Positions 8,926 to 17,700 of a stretch of DNA of 64,000 nucleotides are shown here, piece by piece. Positions within the stretch are counted from its first letter, which is position 1. Every line of letters begins with the position of its first letter. Below the pieces are notes generated by a model that was not told the DNA's origin, searched no databases, and worked only from the letters and a program-made list of their open reading frames with translations. Source of the stretch: Stutzerimonas stutzeri (lineage in GTDB: Bacteria; Pseudomonadota; Gammaproteobacteria; Pseudomonadales; Pseudomonadaceae). The position numbers and the translations under genes were made by a program. The stretch lies in assembly GCF_024448695.1 (NCBI RefSeq), contig NZ_JAMOHY010000001.1, positions 1-64,000 of the forward strand, written 5' to 3'.

Positions 8926-10197
8926 ATGATCCGCGACCCCGAATCCCTGTTGCGCGAACTGTTCACCGCCGCCATCGATGCCGCCCATCCGCGCCAGGTG
9001 CTGGTCGATCATCTACCCGCTGACCGCAGTGGCCGTGCCATCGTCATTGGTGCGGGCAAGGCAGCGGCAGCCATGGCCGAGGCCATCGAAGCAGCATGGG
9101 AAGGCGAGATTTCCGGGCTGGTGGTCACGCGCTACGGTCACGGTGCCGACTGCCGCAAGATCGAAGTGGTGGAAGCTGCGCACCCGGTGCCGGACGATGC
9201 CGGCGAGCGTGTCGCCCGCCGCGTACTGGAAATGGTGAGCAACCTCGACGAAAGCGACCGGGTGATCTTTCTCTTGTCCGGCGGCGGCTCCTCGCTGCTG
9301 GCCTTGCCCGCCGAAGGCATCAGCCTCGCCGACAAGCAGGCGATCAACAAGGCGTTGCTGCGCTCCGGTGCCCACATCGGCGAGATGAACTGCGTACGCA
9401 AACACCTCTCCGCGATCAAGGGCGGTCGTCTGGCCAAGGCCTGCTGGCCTGCCAGCGTCTACACCTATGCCATCTCGGACGTGCCCGGCGATGAAGCGAC
9501 GGTGATCGCCTCCGGCCCGACCGTAGCGGACCCTACCACCAGCGCCCAGGCCCTGGAAATTCTCGCTCGCTACAACATCGATATCCCGACCAACGTACGC
9601 CAGTGGTTGGAAGACCCGCGCTCGGAAACCGTGAAGGCGGACGATCCCTGCCTGTCACGCAGCCATTTCCAACTGATTGCCAAGCCCCAGCAGTCGCTGG
9701 AAGCGGCGGCAGTCAAGGCCCGCGCCGCCGGCATACCGGCGCTGATCCTCGGCGATCTGGAAGGCGAAGCGCGGGAAGTGGCCAAGGTGCTTGCCGGCAT
9801 CACCCGTCAGGTGGCGCTGCATGGCCAGCCATTACCGGCGCCCTGCGTGCTCATTTCCGGCGGCGAAACCACGGTGACGGTGCGCGGCAATGGTCGCGGT
9901 GGGCGCAACGCCGAATTCCTGCTGAGCCTGACCGAAAATCTCAAGGGCCTGCCCGGCGTCTATGCCCTGGCCGGAGACACCGACGGCATTGACGGTTCGG
10001 AAGACAATGCCGGCGCGCTGATGACCCCGGACAGCTACGCCCGCGCCGAATCACTGGGCCTGAGCGCCGCCGACGAACTGGCCAACAACAATGGCTACGG
10101 CTATTTCCAGGCGCTCGATGCGCTGCTGATGACCGGCCCGACACGCACCAACGTCAACGACTTCCGCGCGATTCTGATAGTGCCGCCAACTGCCTGA
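8926..10197 (+). CDS. ttuD: glycerate 2-kinase / hydroxypyruvate reductase (TtuD/GckA, MOFRL family)
   Basis: A 423-residue member of the MOFRL/glycerate-kinase II family, historically annotated as hydroxypyruvate reductase TtuD. It probably phosphorylates D-glycerate to 2-phosphoglycerate. It has an N-terminal domain with VIGAGKAAAAMAEAIE and LLSGGGSSLLALP, and a C-terminal MOFRL domain with ISGGETTVTVRGNGRGGRN and AGDTDGIDG. The frame is open upstream to 8704, but MIRDPESLLRELF with Shine-Dalgarno CAAGGAG is the family start. It links the glyoxylate genes to pyruvate kinase 41 bases downstream. Confidence 0.92.
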   Translation: MIRDPESLLRELFTAAIDAAHPRQVLVDHLPADRSGRAIVIGAGKAAAAMAEAIEAAWEGEISGLVVTRYGHGADCRKIEVVEAAHPVPDDAGERVARRVLEMVSNLDESDRVIFLLSGGGSSLLALPAEGISLADKQAINKALLRSGAHIGEMNCVRKHLSAIKGGRLAKACWPASVYTYAISDVPGDEATVIASGPTVADPTTSAQALEILARYNIDIPTNVRQWLEDPRSETVKADDPCLSRSHFQLIAKPQQSLEAAAVKARAAGIPALILGDLEGEAREVAKVLAGITRQVALHGQPLPAPCVLISGGETTVTVRGNGRGGRNAEFLLSLTENLKGLPGVYALAGDTDGIDGSEDNAGALMTPDSYARAESLGLSAADELANNNGYGYFQALDALLMTGPTRTNVNDFRAILIVPPTA

Positions 10198-10238
10198 CAC
10201 ACGACCTAACGACCGATAATTTGCCAACAGAGGCTGCC

Positions 10239-11654
10239 ATGACACCCGACAAGAAGGTCAAGATTCTCGCCACTCTGGGACCCGCCACCCGCAGCATCGA
10301 CGACGTGCGCGCGCTGGTGGAGGCCGGGGTGAACCTGTTTCGCCTCAACTTCAGCCACGGCGAGCACGCCGATCACGCCGAGCGCTTTGCCTGGATTCGC
10401 GAAGTCGAGCGCCAGCTCAACCAGCCCATCGGCATCCTCATGGATCTGCAGGGGCCGAAGCTGCGCGTTGGGCGTTTCGCCGAAGGCAAGGTGCAGCTGG
10501 TGCGCGGACAGACCCTGCGCCTGGATCTGGACCCGACACCGGGTGACAGTACGCGGGTCAACCTGCCGCACCCGGAAATCATCGACGCACTGCAACCGGG
10601 CATGAGCCTGCTGGTGGATGACGGACGCCTGCACCTGACAGTGATCGACAAGCAGGCCGACGCCATCGAAACGCGCGTAGTGGCTGGCGGCGAATTGTCC
10701 GACCGCAAAGGCGTCAACGTGCCCGAGGCCGTACTGGAACTGAGTCCGCTGACCGAGAAGGACCGCCGCGACCTGAGCTTCGGCCTGGAGCTGGGCGTGG
10801 ACTGGGTAGCGCTGTCATTCGTGCAGCGCCCGCAGGACATCCACGAAGCACGCGAGCTGATCGGCGACCGCGCCTTCCTGATGGCCAAGATCGAGAAACC
10901 TTCCGCCGTGCAGCATTTGCGCGAAATTGCCCGTTTGTGCGACGCGATCATGGTCGCTCGCGGTGACCTGGGCGTTGAGGTGCCAGCGGAAAACGTACCG
11001 CGCATTCAAAAGAACATCGTCCGCACCTGCCGTCAGCTGGGGCGTCCTGTGGTAGTGGCGACACAGATGCTCGAATCCATGCGTTTCTCCCCTGCCCCGA
11101 CCCGCGCCGAAGTCACCGACGTGGCCAACGCCGTGGCCGAAGGTGCGGACGCGGTGATGCTTTCGGCGGAAACCGCATCGGGTGACTACCCGCTCGAAGC
11201 GGTGAGCATGATGAGCAAGATCATCCGCCAGGTCGAAAGCGGCCCGGATTTTCAGGCCCAGCTCGACGTGAACCGTCCGAGCGCCGAGGCGACCCTGTCC
11301 GATGCGATCAGCTGCGCGATCCGCCGGATCAGCGGGATCTTGCCGGTGGCCGTACTGGTCAACTACACCGAATCCGGACGTTCCAGCCTGCGTGCTTCCC
11401 GCGAGCGACCGAGCACGCCGATTCTCAGCCTGACGCCGAGCATCGCCACGGCACGCAAGCTGACGGTGGCCTGGGGCGTCTACTCGGTACTCGATGCACC
11501 GATGCGCGACATGGAGCAGGTCTGCGCCAACGCGCTGGAGCTGGCCCGCGCGCAGGGAATGGCCGGCACTGGCGACACCGTCATAGTGACCGCCGGCGTA
11601 CCGCTGGGCCAGCCGGGAAGCACCAATTCGCTACGCATCGAAACGCTGAACTGA
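10239..11654 (+). CDS. pyk: pyruvate kinase
   Basis: A 471-residue pyruvate kinase converting phosphoenolpyruvate and ADP to pyruvate and ATP. It starts MTPDKKVKILATLGPATRS, with FRLNFSHG at about 30, the B domain at about 70-165, MVARGDLGVEVP near 240 and SAETASGDYPLEA near 310. The upstream in-frame start at 10221 lacks family support; 10239 is preceded by an AGAGGC site. As last gene of the cluster it would dispose of carbon arriving as 2-phosphoglycerate. A strong hairpin follows at 11687-11708. Confidence 0.95.
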   Translation: MTPDKKVKILATLGPATRSIDDVRALVEAGVNLFRLNFSHGEHADHAERFAWIREVERQLNQPIGILMDLQGPKLRVGRFAEGKVQLVRGQTLRLDLDPTPGDSTRVNLPHPEIIDALQPGMSLLVDDGRLHLTVIDKQADAIETRVVAGGELSDRKGVNVPEAVLELSPLTEKDRRDLSFGLELGVDWVALSFVQRPQDIHEARELIGDRAFLMAKIEKPSAVQHLREIARLCDAIMVARGDLGVEVPAENVPRIQKNIVRTCRQLGRPVVVATQMLESMRFSPAPTRAEVTDVANAVAEGADAVMLSAETASGDYPLEAVSMMSKIIRQVESGPDFQAQLDVNRPSAEATLSDAISCAIRRISGILPVAVLVNYTESGRSSLRASRERPSTPILSLTPSIATARKLTVAWGVYSVLDAPMRDMEQVCANALELARAQGMAGTGDTVIVTAGVPLGQPGSTNSLRIETLN

Positions 11655-11686
11655 GACCCCATCGGGCGCTCCGGCGAGCATCCATG

Positions 11687-11708
11687 ACGGCGAGCTTCGG
11701 CTCGCCGT
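11687..11708 (+). terminator. hairpin terminator after pyk
   Basis: ACGGCGAG-CTTCGG-CTCGCCGT, an 8-bp stem closed by a UUCG-type loop, 33 bases after the pyk stop. The following T run is short and interrupted. Confidence 0.65.
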
Positions 11709-11774
11709 TCCTCGTTTACCCGACCCATCTCGCGTTCTGAAACGCAGCCACTCCACCTCTTGCTACAGCCGTAC

Positions 11775-12659
11775 ATGCCCACTCTTGAGCCATCACGTCA
11801 TACCCTTGCCGTTCTGAACGGCTTCAGCCAGGTATTCCTGCAGGCACACCCTGGCTGTGGGCTGCTCGTCCTGCTTGCCATTGCCCTGCATGACCCCGCT
11901 CTGCTGATTGGGGCCACGGTTGGCGCGCTGGTTGGCACCTTCAGCGCTGTCGCGCTGGGTTATCGCACCCCCGATATCGACATCGGGCTGTACGGCTACA
12001 ATGGGATTTTGCTGGGCTTGCTGCTGGTGCTGCTGCTGGAGCTGTCGGCGCTCACGCTTGGGCTGATCGCCCTCAGCTCGCTGATGGCCAATCTGCTGCA
12101 GGTGCATCTGCTGACCGCCATGCGCGAACGCAACTGGCTGCCAGGCTTTACCTTGCCCTTCGTCCTCTTCGGCTGGCTCGCTTTGATGCTGGCCGGGGCG
12201 CTCGACCTGATCACACAGGCACGGCTGGATGCACCGCTGACGCCGGATGCTCCGGGGCTGCTCCTGGCAGTCGCATCCGGTATCGGGCAAATAATATTCC
12301 TCGGCCAACCACTGACTGGGCTGATAGTACTGTTGGCCGTAGGGCTGGCTGACCGCAGGGCCGCTGTCTGGATGCTGTGCGGCTCGGTCGTCGGAATGGT
12401 CATAAGCATGACAATAGGCGCTCCGGAACAGCAGGTACTGGCCGGATTGGCCGGCTACAACCCGGCACTCGCTGCACTGGCCGTCAGCCAGGTGCAGCGC
12501 TCGCTGGCGGCCCCTCTGTTGGCGATCATCGCTGCAGCGCTGCTCAGGTTGGTATTCGACCAGCTGGGCCTGCCGCCACTGACCATGCCTTTCATCATGG
12601 CCTGCTGGCTGGTAGCGCTGGGTGCGCGCTGGCGATCCAGCAGAACTGAACACGCCTAA
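11775..12659 (+). CDS. urea channel/transporter (UT family)
   Basis: A roughly 294-residue integral membrane protein with about ten hydrophobic segments and the duplicated urea-transporter architecture. Diagnostic segments are LYGYNGILLGL in the first half and LPPLTMPFIMACW near the C-terminus. UT-family proteins conduct urea across the inner membrane. An alternative start at 11760 would add five residues; MPTLEPSRHT is preferred weakly. No urease or urea-amidolyase gene lies in this window. A minus-strand gene converges immediately downstream, overlapping by a few bases. Confidence 0.85.
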   Translation: MPTLEPSRHTLAVLNGFSQVFLQAHPGCGLLVLLAIALHDPALLIGATVGALVGTFSAVALGYRTPDIDIGLYGYNGILLGLLLVLLLELSALTLGLIALSSLMANLLQVHLLTAMRERNWLPGFTLPFVLFGWLALMLAGALDLITQARLDAPLTPDAPGLLLAVASGIGQIIFLGQPLTGLIVLLAVGLADRRAAVWMLCGSVVGMVISMTIGAPEQQVLAGLAGYNPALAALAVSQVQRSLAAPLLAIIAAALLRLVFDQLGLPPLTMPFIMACWLVALGARWRSSRTEHA

Positions 12660-12880
12660 CCCTGAGTGGCACGGGGATCCTGATCGTGCGGATAGCAACG
12701 CTCTTCCTCGACCTCTCCCTTCTCGTTGTGAATCATCACCGAGGCAGTGCGCAGCTTCATGTAATCCCGGGTCTCGTTGAGGATTTCCTCCCTGGTCAGG
12801 GTCTCGATCAGGGCGCGCCTATCGCCCTGCTCACGCAATACCCAGCGATCAACTTCGTGTGTGATCTGGTAGTTCCCCAT
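12656..12880 (-). CDS. small DUF2188-like protein
   Basis: A 74-residue protein starting MGNYQITHEVDRWVLREQGD. The layout (aromatic-Trp start, T-x-E-E-I helix, VMIHNEKGEVEEERCYP end) resembles the small DUF2188 family, in which a GWxV...VIHxxDGxI pattern is typical; function is unknown. The frame extends to 12967, but GAGGGCAATT before the ATG at 12880 decides the start. It converges on the urea transporter (stop codons overlap by 4 bases). Confidence 0.6.
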   Translation of the reverse strand: MGNYQITHEVDRWVLREQGDRRALIETLTREEILNETRDYMKLRTASVMIHNEKGEVEEERCYPHDQDPRATQG

Positions 12881-12974
12881 AATTGCCCTCCAATGCCGAA
12901 TCAAGAGTAGGTCCTGGAGTGACCGACAGCTCCGCAGCTCGCTGCATCCTGTTATAAACGGACGCAACAGTGAC

Positions 12975-13030
12975 GGTAAATATCACCCCAAAAGGTTATT
13001 AGGACCCTGAAAGTCAGGGTCCTATTTACC
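12975..13030 (+). promoter_or_regulatory. three NorR/FhpR-type enhancer boxes upstream of hmp
   Basis: Three GGT-N7-ACC motifs: 12975-12987, 12994-13006 and 13018-13030. They match the GT-N7-AC half-site rule of the nitric-oxide-responsive activator NorR, which also binds three sites in E. coli norVW. Boxes 2 and 3 are the arms of a larger inverted repeat around 13001-13023. They lie 40-100 bases upstream of the sigma-54-like promoter. Confidence 0.7.
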
Positions 13031-13070
13031 TGACAACTTTCCACGCCCTTGATTTCAGTCAATTACAGGC

Positions 13071-13086
13071 TGGAACGATTATTGAA
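13071..13086 (+). promoter_or_regulatory. sigma-54-type -24/-12 promoter of hmp
   Basis: TGGAAC-GATTA-TTGAA against the consensus TGGCAC-N5-TTGCA: correct spacing with C-to-A changes in each element. It lies 79 bases before the hmp start and downstream of three NorR-like boxes. The rpoN gene itself is at 59017-60525. Confidence 0.6.
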
Positions 13087-13164
13087 GGGAATGGAGCAGC
13101 CTGTCCGCAGGCTCGCCTGCTGCGAGCCACACCAGAGACGGCCCTATAACGAACGGAGTGATCC

Positions 13165-14343
13165 ATGCTTTGCGCTGAACAACGTGCCCTGATCAAAGCC
13201 ACCGTACCCCTGCTGGAAAGCGGTGGCGAAGCCCTGACAACTCACTTCTATCGCCTGATGCTGGCCGAACATCCTGAGGTTCGCCCGCTTTTCAACCAGG
13301 CCCACCAAGCCAGTGGCGACCAGCCACGCGCGCTGGCCAATGGCGTGCTGATGTACGCCAAGCATATTGACCAGCTGGAGCAGCTTGGCGGGCTGGTATC
13401 GAAAATCGTCAACAAGCATGTCGCCCTGCAAGTACTGCCGGAGCATTACCCGATTGTCGGCTCCTGCCTGCTGCGCGCCATCCGCGAAGTGCTCGGCAGC
13501 AAAATCGCCACCGACGAAGTGATCGCCGCCTGGGCTATGGCCTATCAGCAACTGGCCGATATTCTCATCGGCACCGAAGAGCAGATCTACAGCAGTGCCG
13601 CAGATGCGCCGGGCGGCTGGCGTGGCGCACGAACGTTCCGCATCGCCCGCAAGGTGGTCGAGAGCGACGAGATCACCTCCTTCTACCTGCAACCCGAAGA
13701 CGGCGGCCCGCTGCTGGCCCACAAGCCGGGCCAGTACATCGGTCTGCGCCTGCATATTGGTGGCGAGGAAGTGCGCCGCAACTACTCCCTGTCCGCCGCC
13801 AGCAATGGCTGCGAATACCGCATCAGCGTGAAGCGCGAGGATGGCGGCTTGGCGTCCAATACGCTGCATGCCATGCCCGAGGGCGAAAACCTGGAGCTGT
13901 TTGCACCCGCCGGTGATTTCATTCTGGAGCCAAGCGACAAGCCGCTGGTGCTCATCAGCGGTGGCGTCGGCATCACCCCGACTCTGGCCATGCTTGAAGA
14001 AGCACTGCAGACCTCACGCCCGGTGCACTTCATCCACTGCGCGCGCAATGCCGGCGCACATGCATTCCGCGAGCTGGTAGATGGGCTGGCCGAGCGTCAT
14101 GTACAGCTCAAGCGTTTCTACTGCTACGACGAGCACGAAGGTGAACATGCCCAGCCGGACGCCGTGGGTCTGATGACAGCCGAACGCCTGGACAGCTGGC
14201 TGCCGGACAACAGGGACCTGGATGCTTATTTCCTCGGCCCCAAAGCCTTTATGGTGGCAATCCGGCGCCAGCTGCAGGGTCTAGGTGTTCCAGAGCATCA
14301 GCTGCGTCACGAGTTCTTTGGACCGGCCTCGGCACTGCAATAA
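13165..14343 (+). CDS. hmp: flavohemoprotein, nitric oxide dioxygenase
   Basis: A 392-residue three-domain cytosolic enzyme oxidising NO to nitrate with O2 and NADH (called Fhp in Pseudomonas). The globin domain is at about 1-140 with the proximal-His segment KHVALQVLPEHYPIVG. The FAD domain at about 150-255 has the RNYSLSAAS flavin motif. The NAD domain has LISGGVGITPTLAMLE near 275 and a C-terminal FFGP. Length is standard. The upstream region carries three NorR-like boxes and a -24/-12 promoter, indicating NO-induced, sigma-54-dependent expression. No fhpR/norR regulator gene is nearby. Confidence 0.95.
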   Translation: MLCAEQRALIKATVPLLESGGEALTTHFYRLMLAEHPEVRPLFNQAHQASGDQPRALANGVLMYAKHIDQLEQLGGLVSKIVNKHVALQVLPEHYPIVGSCLLRAIREVLGSKIATDEVIAAWAMAYQQLADILIGTEEQIYSSAADAPGGWRGARTFRIARKVVESDEITSFYLQPEDGGPLLAHKPGQYIGLRLHIGGEEVRRNYSLSAASNGCEYRISVKREDGGLASNTLHAMPEGENLELFAPAGDFILEPSDKPLVLISGGVGITPTLAMLEEALQTSRPVHFIHCARNAGAHAFRELVDGLAERHVQLKRFYCYDEHEGEHAQPDAVGLMTAERLDSWLPDNRDLDAYFLGPKAFMVAIRRQLQGLGVPEHQLRHEFFGPASALQ

Positions 14344-14350
14344 ATCGACG

Positions 14351-14373
14351 CGAGCCTGTGCTGAGCAGGCTCG
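14351..14373 (+). terminator. hairpin after hmp
   Basis: CGAGCCTG (14351-14358) pairs with CAGGCTCG (14366-14373) across a 7-base loop. No clear T tract follows, so it is a weak terminator or a 3'-stabilising stem. Confidence 0.5.
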
Positions 14374-14593
14374 CATCCATACAAACAAAATGCATTAAAC
14401 AAACAACCACTACTTATAACGAAGTACCGTTTCGTTGCGCCTTCATTTCGCCATAGTCTTACTGTTTTCATTGAAAACCATTCGTCTGCCACCTGCCTTT
14501 AAAGGGAAACTCCTTGCACCCACCCGACTCTGAATCCCTGAAGGCTGATGACGTTATTCAGCCCGCACGATTCTCTATTCCCTTTCAGGAGAA

Positions 14594-14776
14594 ATGAAGA
14601 TGACCAACAAGAATCCCGGCAACTTTGCTAACGACCGCGAAAAAGCCTCCGAAGCAGGCAAGAAAGGTGGGCAGAACAGCGGCGGCAATTTCGCCAATGA
14701 TCGCGAAAAGGCTTCCGAAGCCGGTCGCAAGGGCGGTCAAAACAGCCACGGCGGTGGTCGCAGCAGCAATAGCTGA
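14594..14776 (+). CDS. KGG-repeat stress protein (YciG/con-10 like)
   Basis: A tiny, highly polar 60-residue protein made of two near-identical units of about 22 residues (NFANDREKASEAGKKGGQNS at 11-30, then a second copy with AGRKGG), followed by a Gly/Ser/His tail. This is the KGG-repeat family of general-stress proteins, related to E. coli YciG and fungal con-10, usually under stationary-phase control. No promoter was assigned. ATG at 14594 follows AGGAGAAATGA; the second Met (14600) is an alternative. A strong terminator follows. Confidence 0.85.
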   Translation: MKMTNKNPGNFANDREKASEAGKKGGQNSGGNFANDREKASEAGRKGGQNSHGGGRSSNS

Positions 14777-14782
14777 AGCGAA

Positions 14783-14820
14783 AAAAAGAGGGCAAGGATA
14801 AATTTCCTTGCCCTCTTTTT
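14783..14820. terminator. intrinsic terminator after KGG gene
   Basis: AGGGCAAGGA pairs with TCCTTGCCCT (14789-14798 / 14805-14814), flanked by A and T runs, so it may act on both strands. The minus-strand GGDEF gene ends about 160 bases to the right. Confidence 0.85.
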
Positions 14821-14981
14821 ATTTGTCATGGTTTTCAACTACATACTAGGTGACGACCAAACCTTTAATAGTCTTCTGCATTCTTACGCTGACTATCAGG
14901 CATGCCCCTAACTCCTTACGCCCTACGAAACCTTAAATGGCAATGCGCAAAAAGAATGGTCGAACCCACTAACAGCTCATT

Positions 14982-16247
14982 TCAATTTCGTCTGAAACTT
15001 TCAAAATGTTCCAACTGCATCTCACTGAGTCCAACCAGCACTGAGCAATCCTCTATTCTTTCGTGCTTTTTCGCACCTGGATCTGATTCACTGATCGCTC
15101 CGCTACAAAGCCGGTTTCGACCGCTCGCCTTGGCCTGGTACATGCGTTTGTCGGCCTGCTCAAGGAGCTGCTGTCCGCTTTCGGGTCTATCTGCACAACG
15201 TTCTGCCAGACCAATGCTGGCTGTAAGCGGCAAACCATCCGGGCGCAATCCGAAGCCTTTTTGAACCATCCGACCAAGCGCCAGGCGCGCCTGCTCAATA
15301 TCGGTGTCAGGCATGATCACCACGAACTCTTCGCCGCCCCAGCGCACCAGACTGTCAGTACTGCGCAGGTTGGTCAGAAGATGTCGGGTGCAATCACGCA
15401 GCACCTGATCACCGGCATCGTGACCGAAGGTATCGTTGATCGACTTGAAGTGATCGAGATCGACGAAAGCCACAGCCAGGCCGCTGTCGTGACGTCGCGC
15501 GGTATCCCACTGCAGCTGCATGATTTCCTGGCCGCTGCCACGCGAGAAAACCCCTGTCAGCGGGTCGCGAATGGCCTGGCGCACCAGCGCAATCATGAAC
15601 GCTAACTGGCTCAGACTTGCCAGGGCCGTAACGCCGGCAATAAGGATCAGCAGCCAGAAGGCACCAGCGAACGAAGGCCAGTTCAAGGTCGACCAGCTCA
15701 GATAGCCCGCCAGGGCCTGGGCCAGCAAAAGAATGAAGGCCAGCACCAGATTTTCGACCAGGGTCAGCGGGAATATCGCCAGACCAGCCATCAGCACGAA
15801 AGGCAGAAATGCATAGCCCGTAGCCACCACGGCAGAAAACTGGGTCAGCTGATACCCGCCCAGCAGGGTATGCGACGCGATATAGAACACCGTGGGGATC
15901 GCAAACAGAATGGCAATCGCCCGGTAGGCATCGAAGAGGTTACCGCTGGGTCGATAGAACAGCAGCAGGCAGGCAAAAGCCCCACAGGCAAGCAGACGAA
16001 ATGCCGCCAGCCCCAGCCATAACGGATAGCTGAACACCATGAGGTCAATGATGCCCCACACCGGTGTCAGCACAGCGAAGAGAAAGGCGAACAGACGGAC
16101 GCGATTGACGATCAGTGTCGCGCGGCGCTGCGTCAGCAGCATCGAGTGGCGATGCGGAATCAACAGCTGCTTGAGCTCGTTGGGCTTGAGCTCACTGGGC
16201 AGCAATGTAGCCAAACGACTTAAAAGAAGATCAATCAACGACGGCAT
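14982..16247 (-). CDS. membrane-anchored diguanylate cyclase (GGDEF)
   Basis: A 421-residue protein with about six hydrophobic segments between 45 and 220, then a GGDEF domain (about 235-400). The active site reads GGEEF, and an inhibitory RxxD site (RSTD) sits five residues upstream, so it should be an active, product-inhibited cyclase making c-di-GMP from two GTP. The membrane part matches no sensory domain I recognise. It has no EAL domain. It is a single-gene unit with a 254-base spacer to the next gene upstream; its signal and output are unknown. Confidence 0.88.
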   Translation of the reverse strand: MPSLIDLLLSRLATLLPSELKPNELKQLLIPHRHSMLLTQRRATLIVNRVRLFAFLFAVLTPVWGIIDLMVFSYPLWLGLAAFRLLACGAFACLLLFYRPSGNLFDAYRAIAILFAIPTVFYIASHTLLGGYQLTQFSAVVATGYAFLPFVLMAGLAIFPLTLVENLVLAFILLLAQALAGYLSWSTLNWPSFAGAFWLLILIAGVTALASLSQLAFMIALVRQAIRDPLTGVFSRGSGQEIMQLQWDTARRHDSGLAVAFVDLDHFKSINDTFGHDAGDQVLRDCTRHLLTNLRSTDSLVRWGGEEFVVIMPDTDIEQARLALGRMVQKGFGLRPDGLPLTASIGLAERCADRPESGQQLLEQADKRMYQAKASGRNRLCSGAISESDPGAKKHERIEDCSVLVGLSEMQLEHFESFRRN

Positions 16248-16501
16248 TTTTTATTGTCACCCGGGCGGGATGGTTGGCGGACTTTTCAGCCTTGTGTCAG
16301 TCGCGCTGAATAGTAGCATTCTGACACCAGTTCATTTCATTGACTGAGCGCAACCATCCGTATCATCTGATTCACTGGATTAGCCGATAAACGGCTCGAA
16401 TCCCCCTACCCTTAATAGGGCTAAGCCAGTGTTAACGACTGCCATCCATATTTCAGAAGCAGCTCGTCCTGATGATTTGTAACCAATAAATTCATAGCCT
16501 G

Positions 16502-17401
16502 TTAACGACGGTCGATCTGCTCCTGCAAATTGGCGATCTGGCTTTGCAGCGTGTTGAAGCTGCGCGTCATCTGTGCCCGGAACGAATCGAACTCGGCGGT
16601 TTGCACGCCCGGCGCGGTGGCGGGACGATTATCCAGTTCGCTACGCAGAACCAGCACATCCTGCTCCAGCCGGCTGATGGCTTGAGCGGGATCGCTCTGG
16701 CGCTTCAGAGCGGCAATTTCCTTGTTGATACCCTCGATGCGAGCGGGCACTTTGCCCAGACCGTCGAGCGAACCTTTCAAGCCCTTAAGTTCGCTACTCA
16801 AGCTGGCTTGCTGGCTGTTCAGCGCGTCAAGAGTCTGCGTGAACGTGGCCACCGCCGCCTGCTGTTTGCGCATTTCGACCGCCACCGCCTCGACACGCCC
16901 GGCCTGCTCTTCCAGACGCTGATCATGATTACCCTGCCTGCCCACCAGGCTTTGCTGCTGCGTGGTGATGGCGCGCTGCTGCTCCAGCAACTCGATGGCC
17001 TGCTTCTCAAGCTGCTTGATGCGCAACTTCAACGCTTCGCCTTCGGTGGTGACATTGGACTCGGTGGCCACCATTTTTCCGGAAATATCCTGCAGTCGGC
17101 CCGCCGCATCTTCACTGATGCGCGCAAAACTCTCCTGAGTAGCCACCAGTTGCGTCTCCAGCCGCTCGAGCTGTCCCTTACCCCACCAGCTCAATGCCAG
17201 CACCGCGCCGAAAAGCAGCACAACCATTATCCATAACGGCGCGACGCTGGCGTTGCGGCGTTTCTGGCGTGTTCGTTCATGTTCCAGACCGCTCTCGGCT
17301 GGCTTGTGCAGAGGTTCGAACTCCGGCTCCGGATAGGGCTTGTCCCTGTCGGCGGTCAGGCTGGGGACATGGTCCAGTTCGTCGTGGGCATCGTTGCGCA
17401 T
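16502..17401 (-). CDS. coiled-coil single-pass membrane protein of unknown function
   Basis: A 299-residue protein with an acidic/proline-rich cytoplasmic N-terminus (1-50), a single hydrophobic segment at about 53-73 (PLWIMVVLLFGAVLALSWWG), then a long Gln/Glu/Leu-rich heptad region (75-275) predicted to be a periplasmic coiled coil. I do not recognise a catalytic domain; such proteins are sometimes misnamed ATPases. The frame opens to 17653, but the ATG at 17401 begins the plausible protein. It is divergent from the 92-residue gene at 17701 with 299 bases between starts. Confidence 0.7.
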   Translation of the reverse strand: MRNDAHDELDHVPSLTADRDKPYPEPEFEPLHKPAESGLEHERTRQKRRNASVAPLWIMVVLLFGAVLALSWWGKGQLERLETQLVATQESFARISEDAAGRLQDISGKMVATESNVTTEGEALKLRIKQLEKQAIELLEQQRAITTQQQSLVGRQGNHDQRLEEQAGRVEAVAVEMRKQQAAVATFTQTLDALNSQQASLSSELKGLKGSLDGLGKVPARIEGINKEIAALKRQSDPAQAISRLEQDVLVLRSELDNRPATAPGVQTAEFDSFRAQMTRSFNTLQSQIANLQEQIDRR

Positions 17402-17700
17402 GGGATACCTTTGAGGGCGCGTAGCAAAAGACAGCGCGCAGTATAACGATTTAAGCGATAGCGCTTCAGAGCGCACCATGATCAGGCAGGTTCGCGGCAT
17501 TCGACCCAAGCTCGTGCGGCGACCTGCCCCAGGCCGCCCCGTCACTGCGTCGCGGTTTTCGCTCAAAGCGAGACATGGCGGGGCTTGCATCGTCCAGTAC
17601 GCAGATTGGTACGCCTGTTGCTTTGACACTCGTGGCAGCCTGGATGGCATCACCGACAGGGATGTCGGGCCTGAACAACGCCTCAGAGGAGCGGATCAAC
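17402..17700. other. intergenic region, nothing recognised
   Basis: About 300 bases between the divergent coiled-coil gene and the 92-residue gene. Frames are open through it on both strands but without coding character. No terminator, RNA gene or clear promoter was recognised. Confidence 0.4.

Noticed and set aside
14902-15264. 120-codon frame near the KGG gene
   Set aside because: Mostly antisense to the GGDEF gene; Ser/Arg/Cys-rich without domain.
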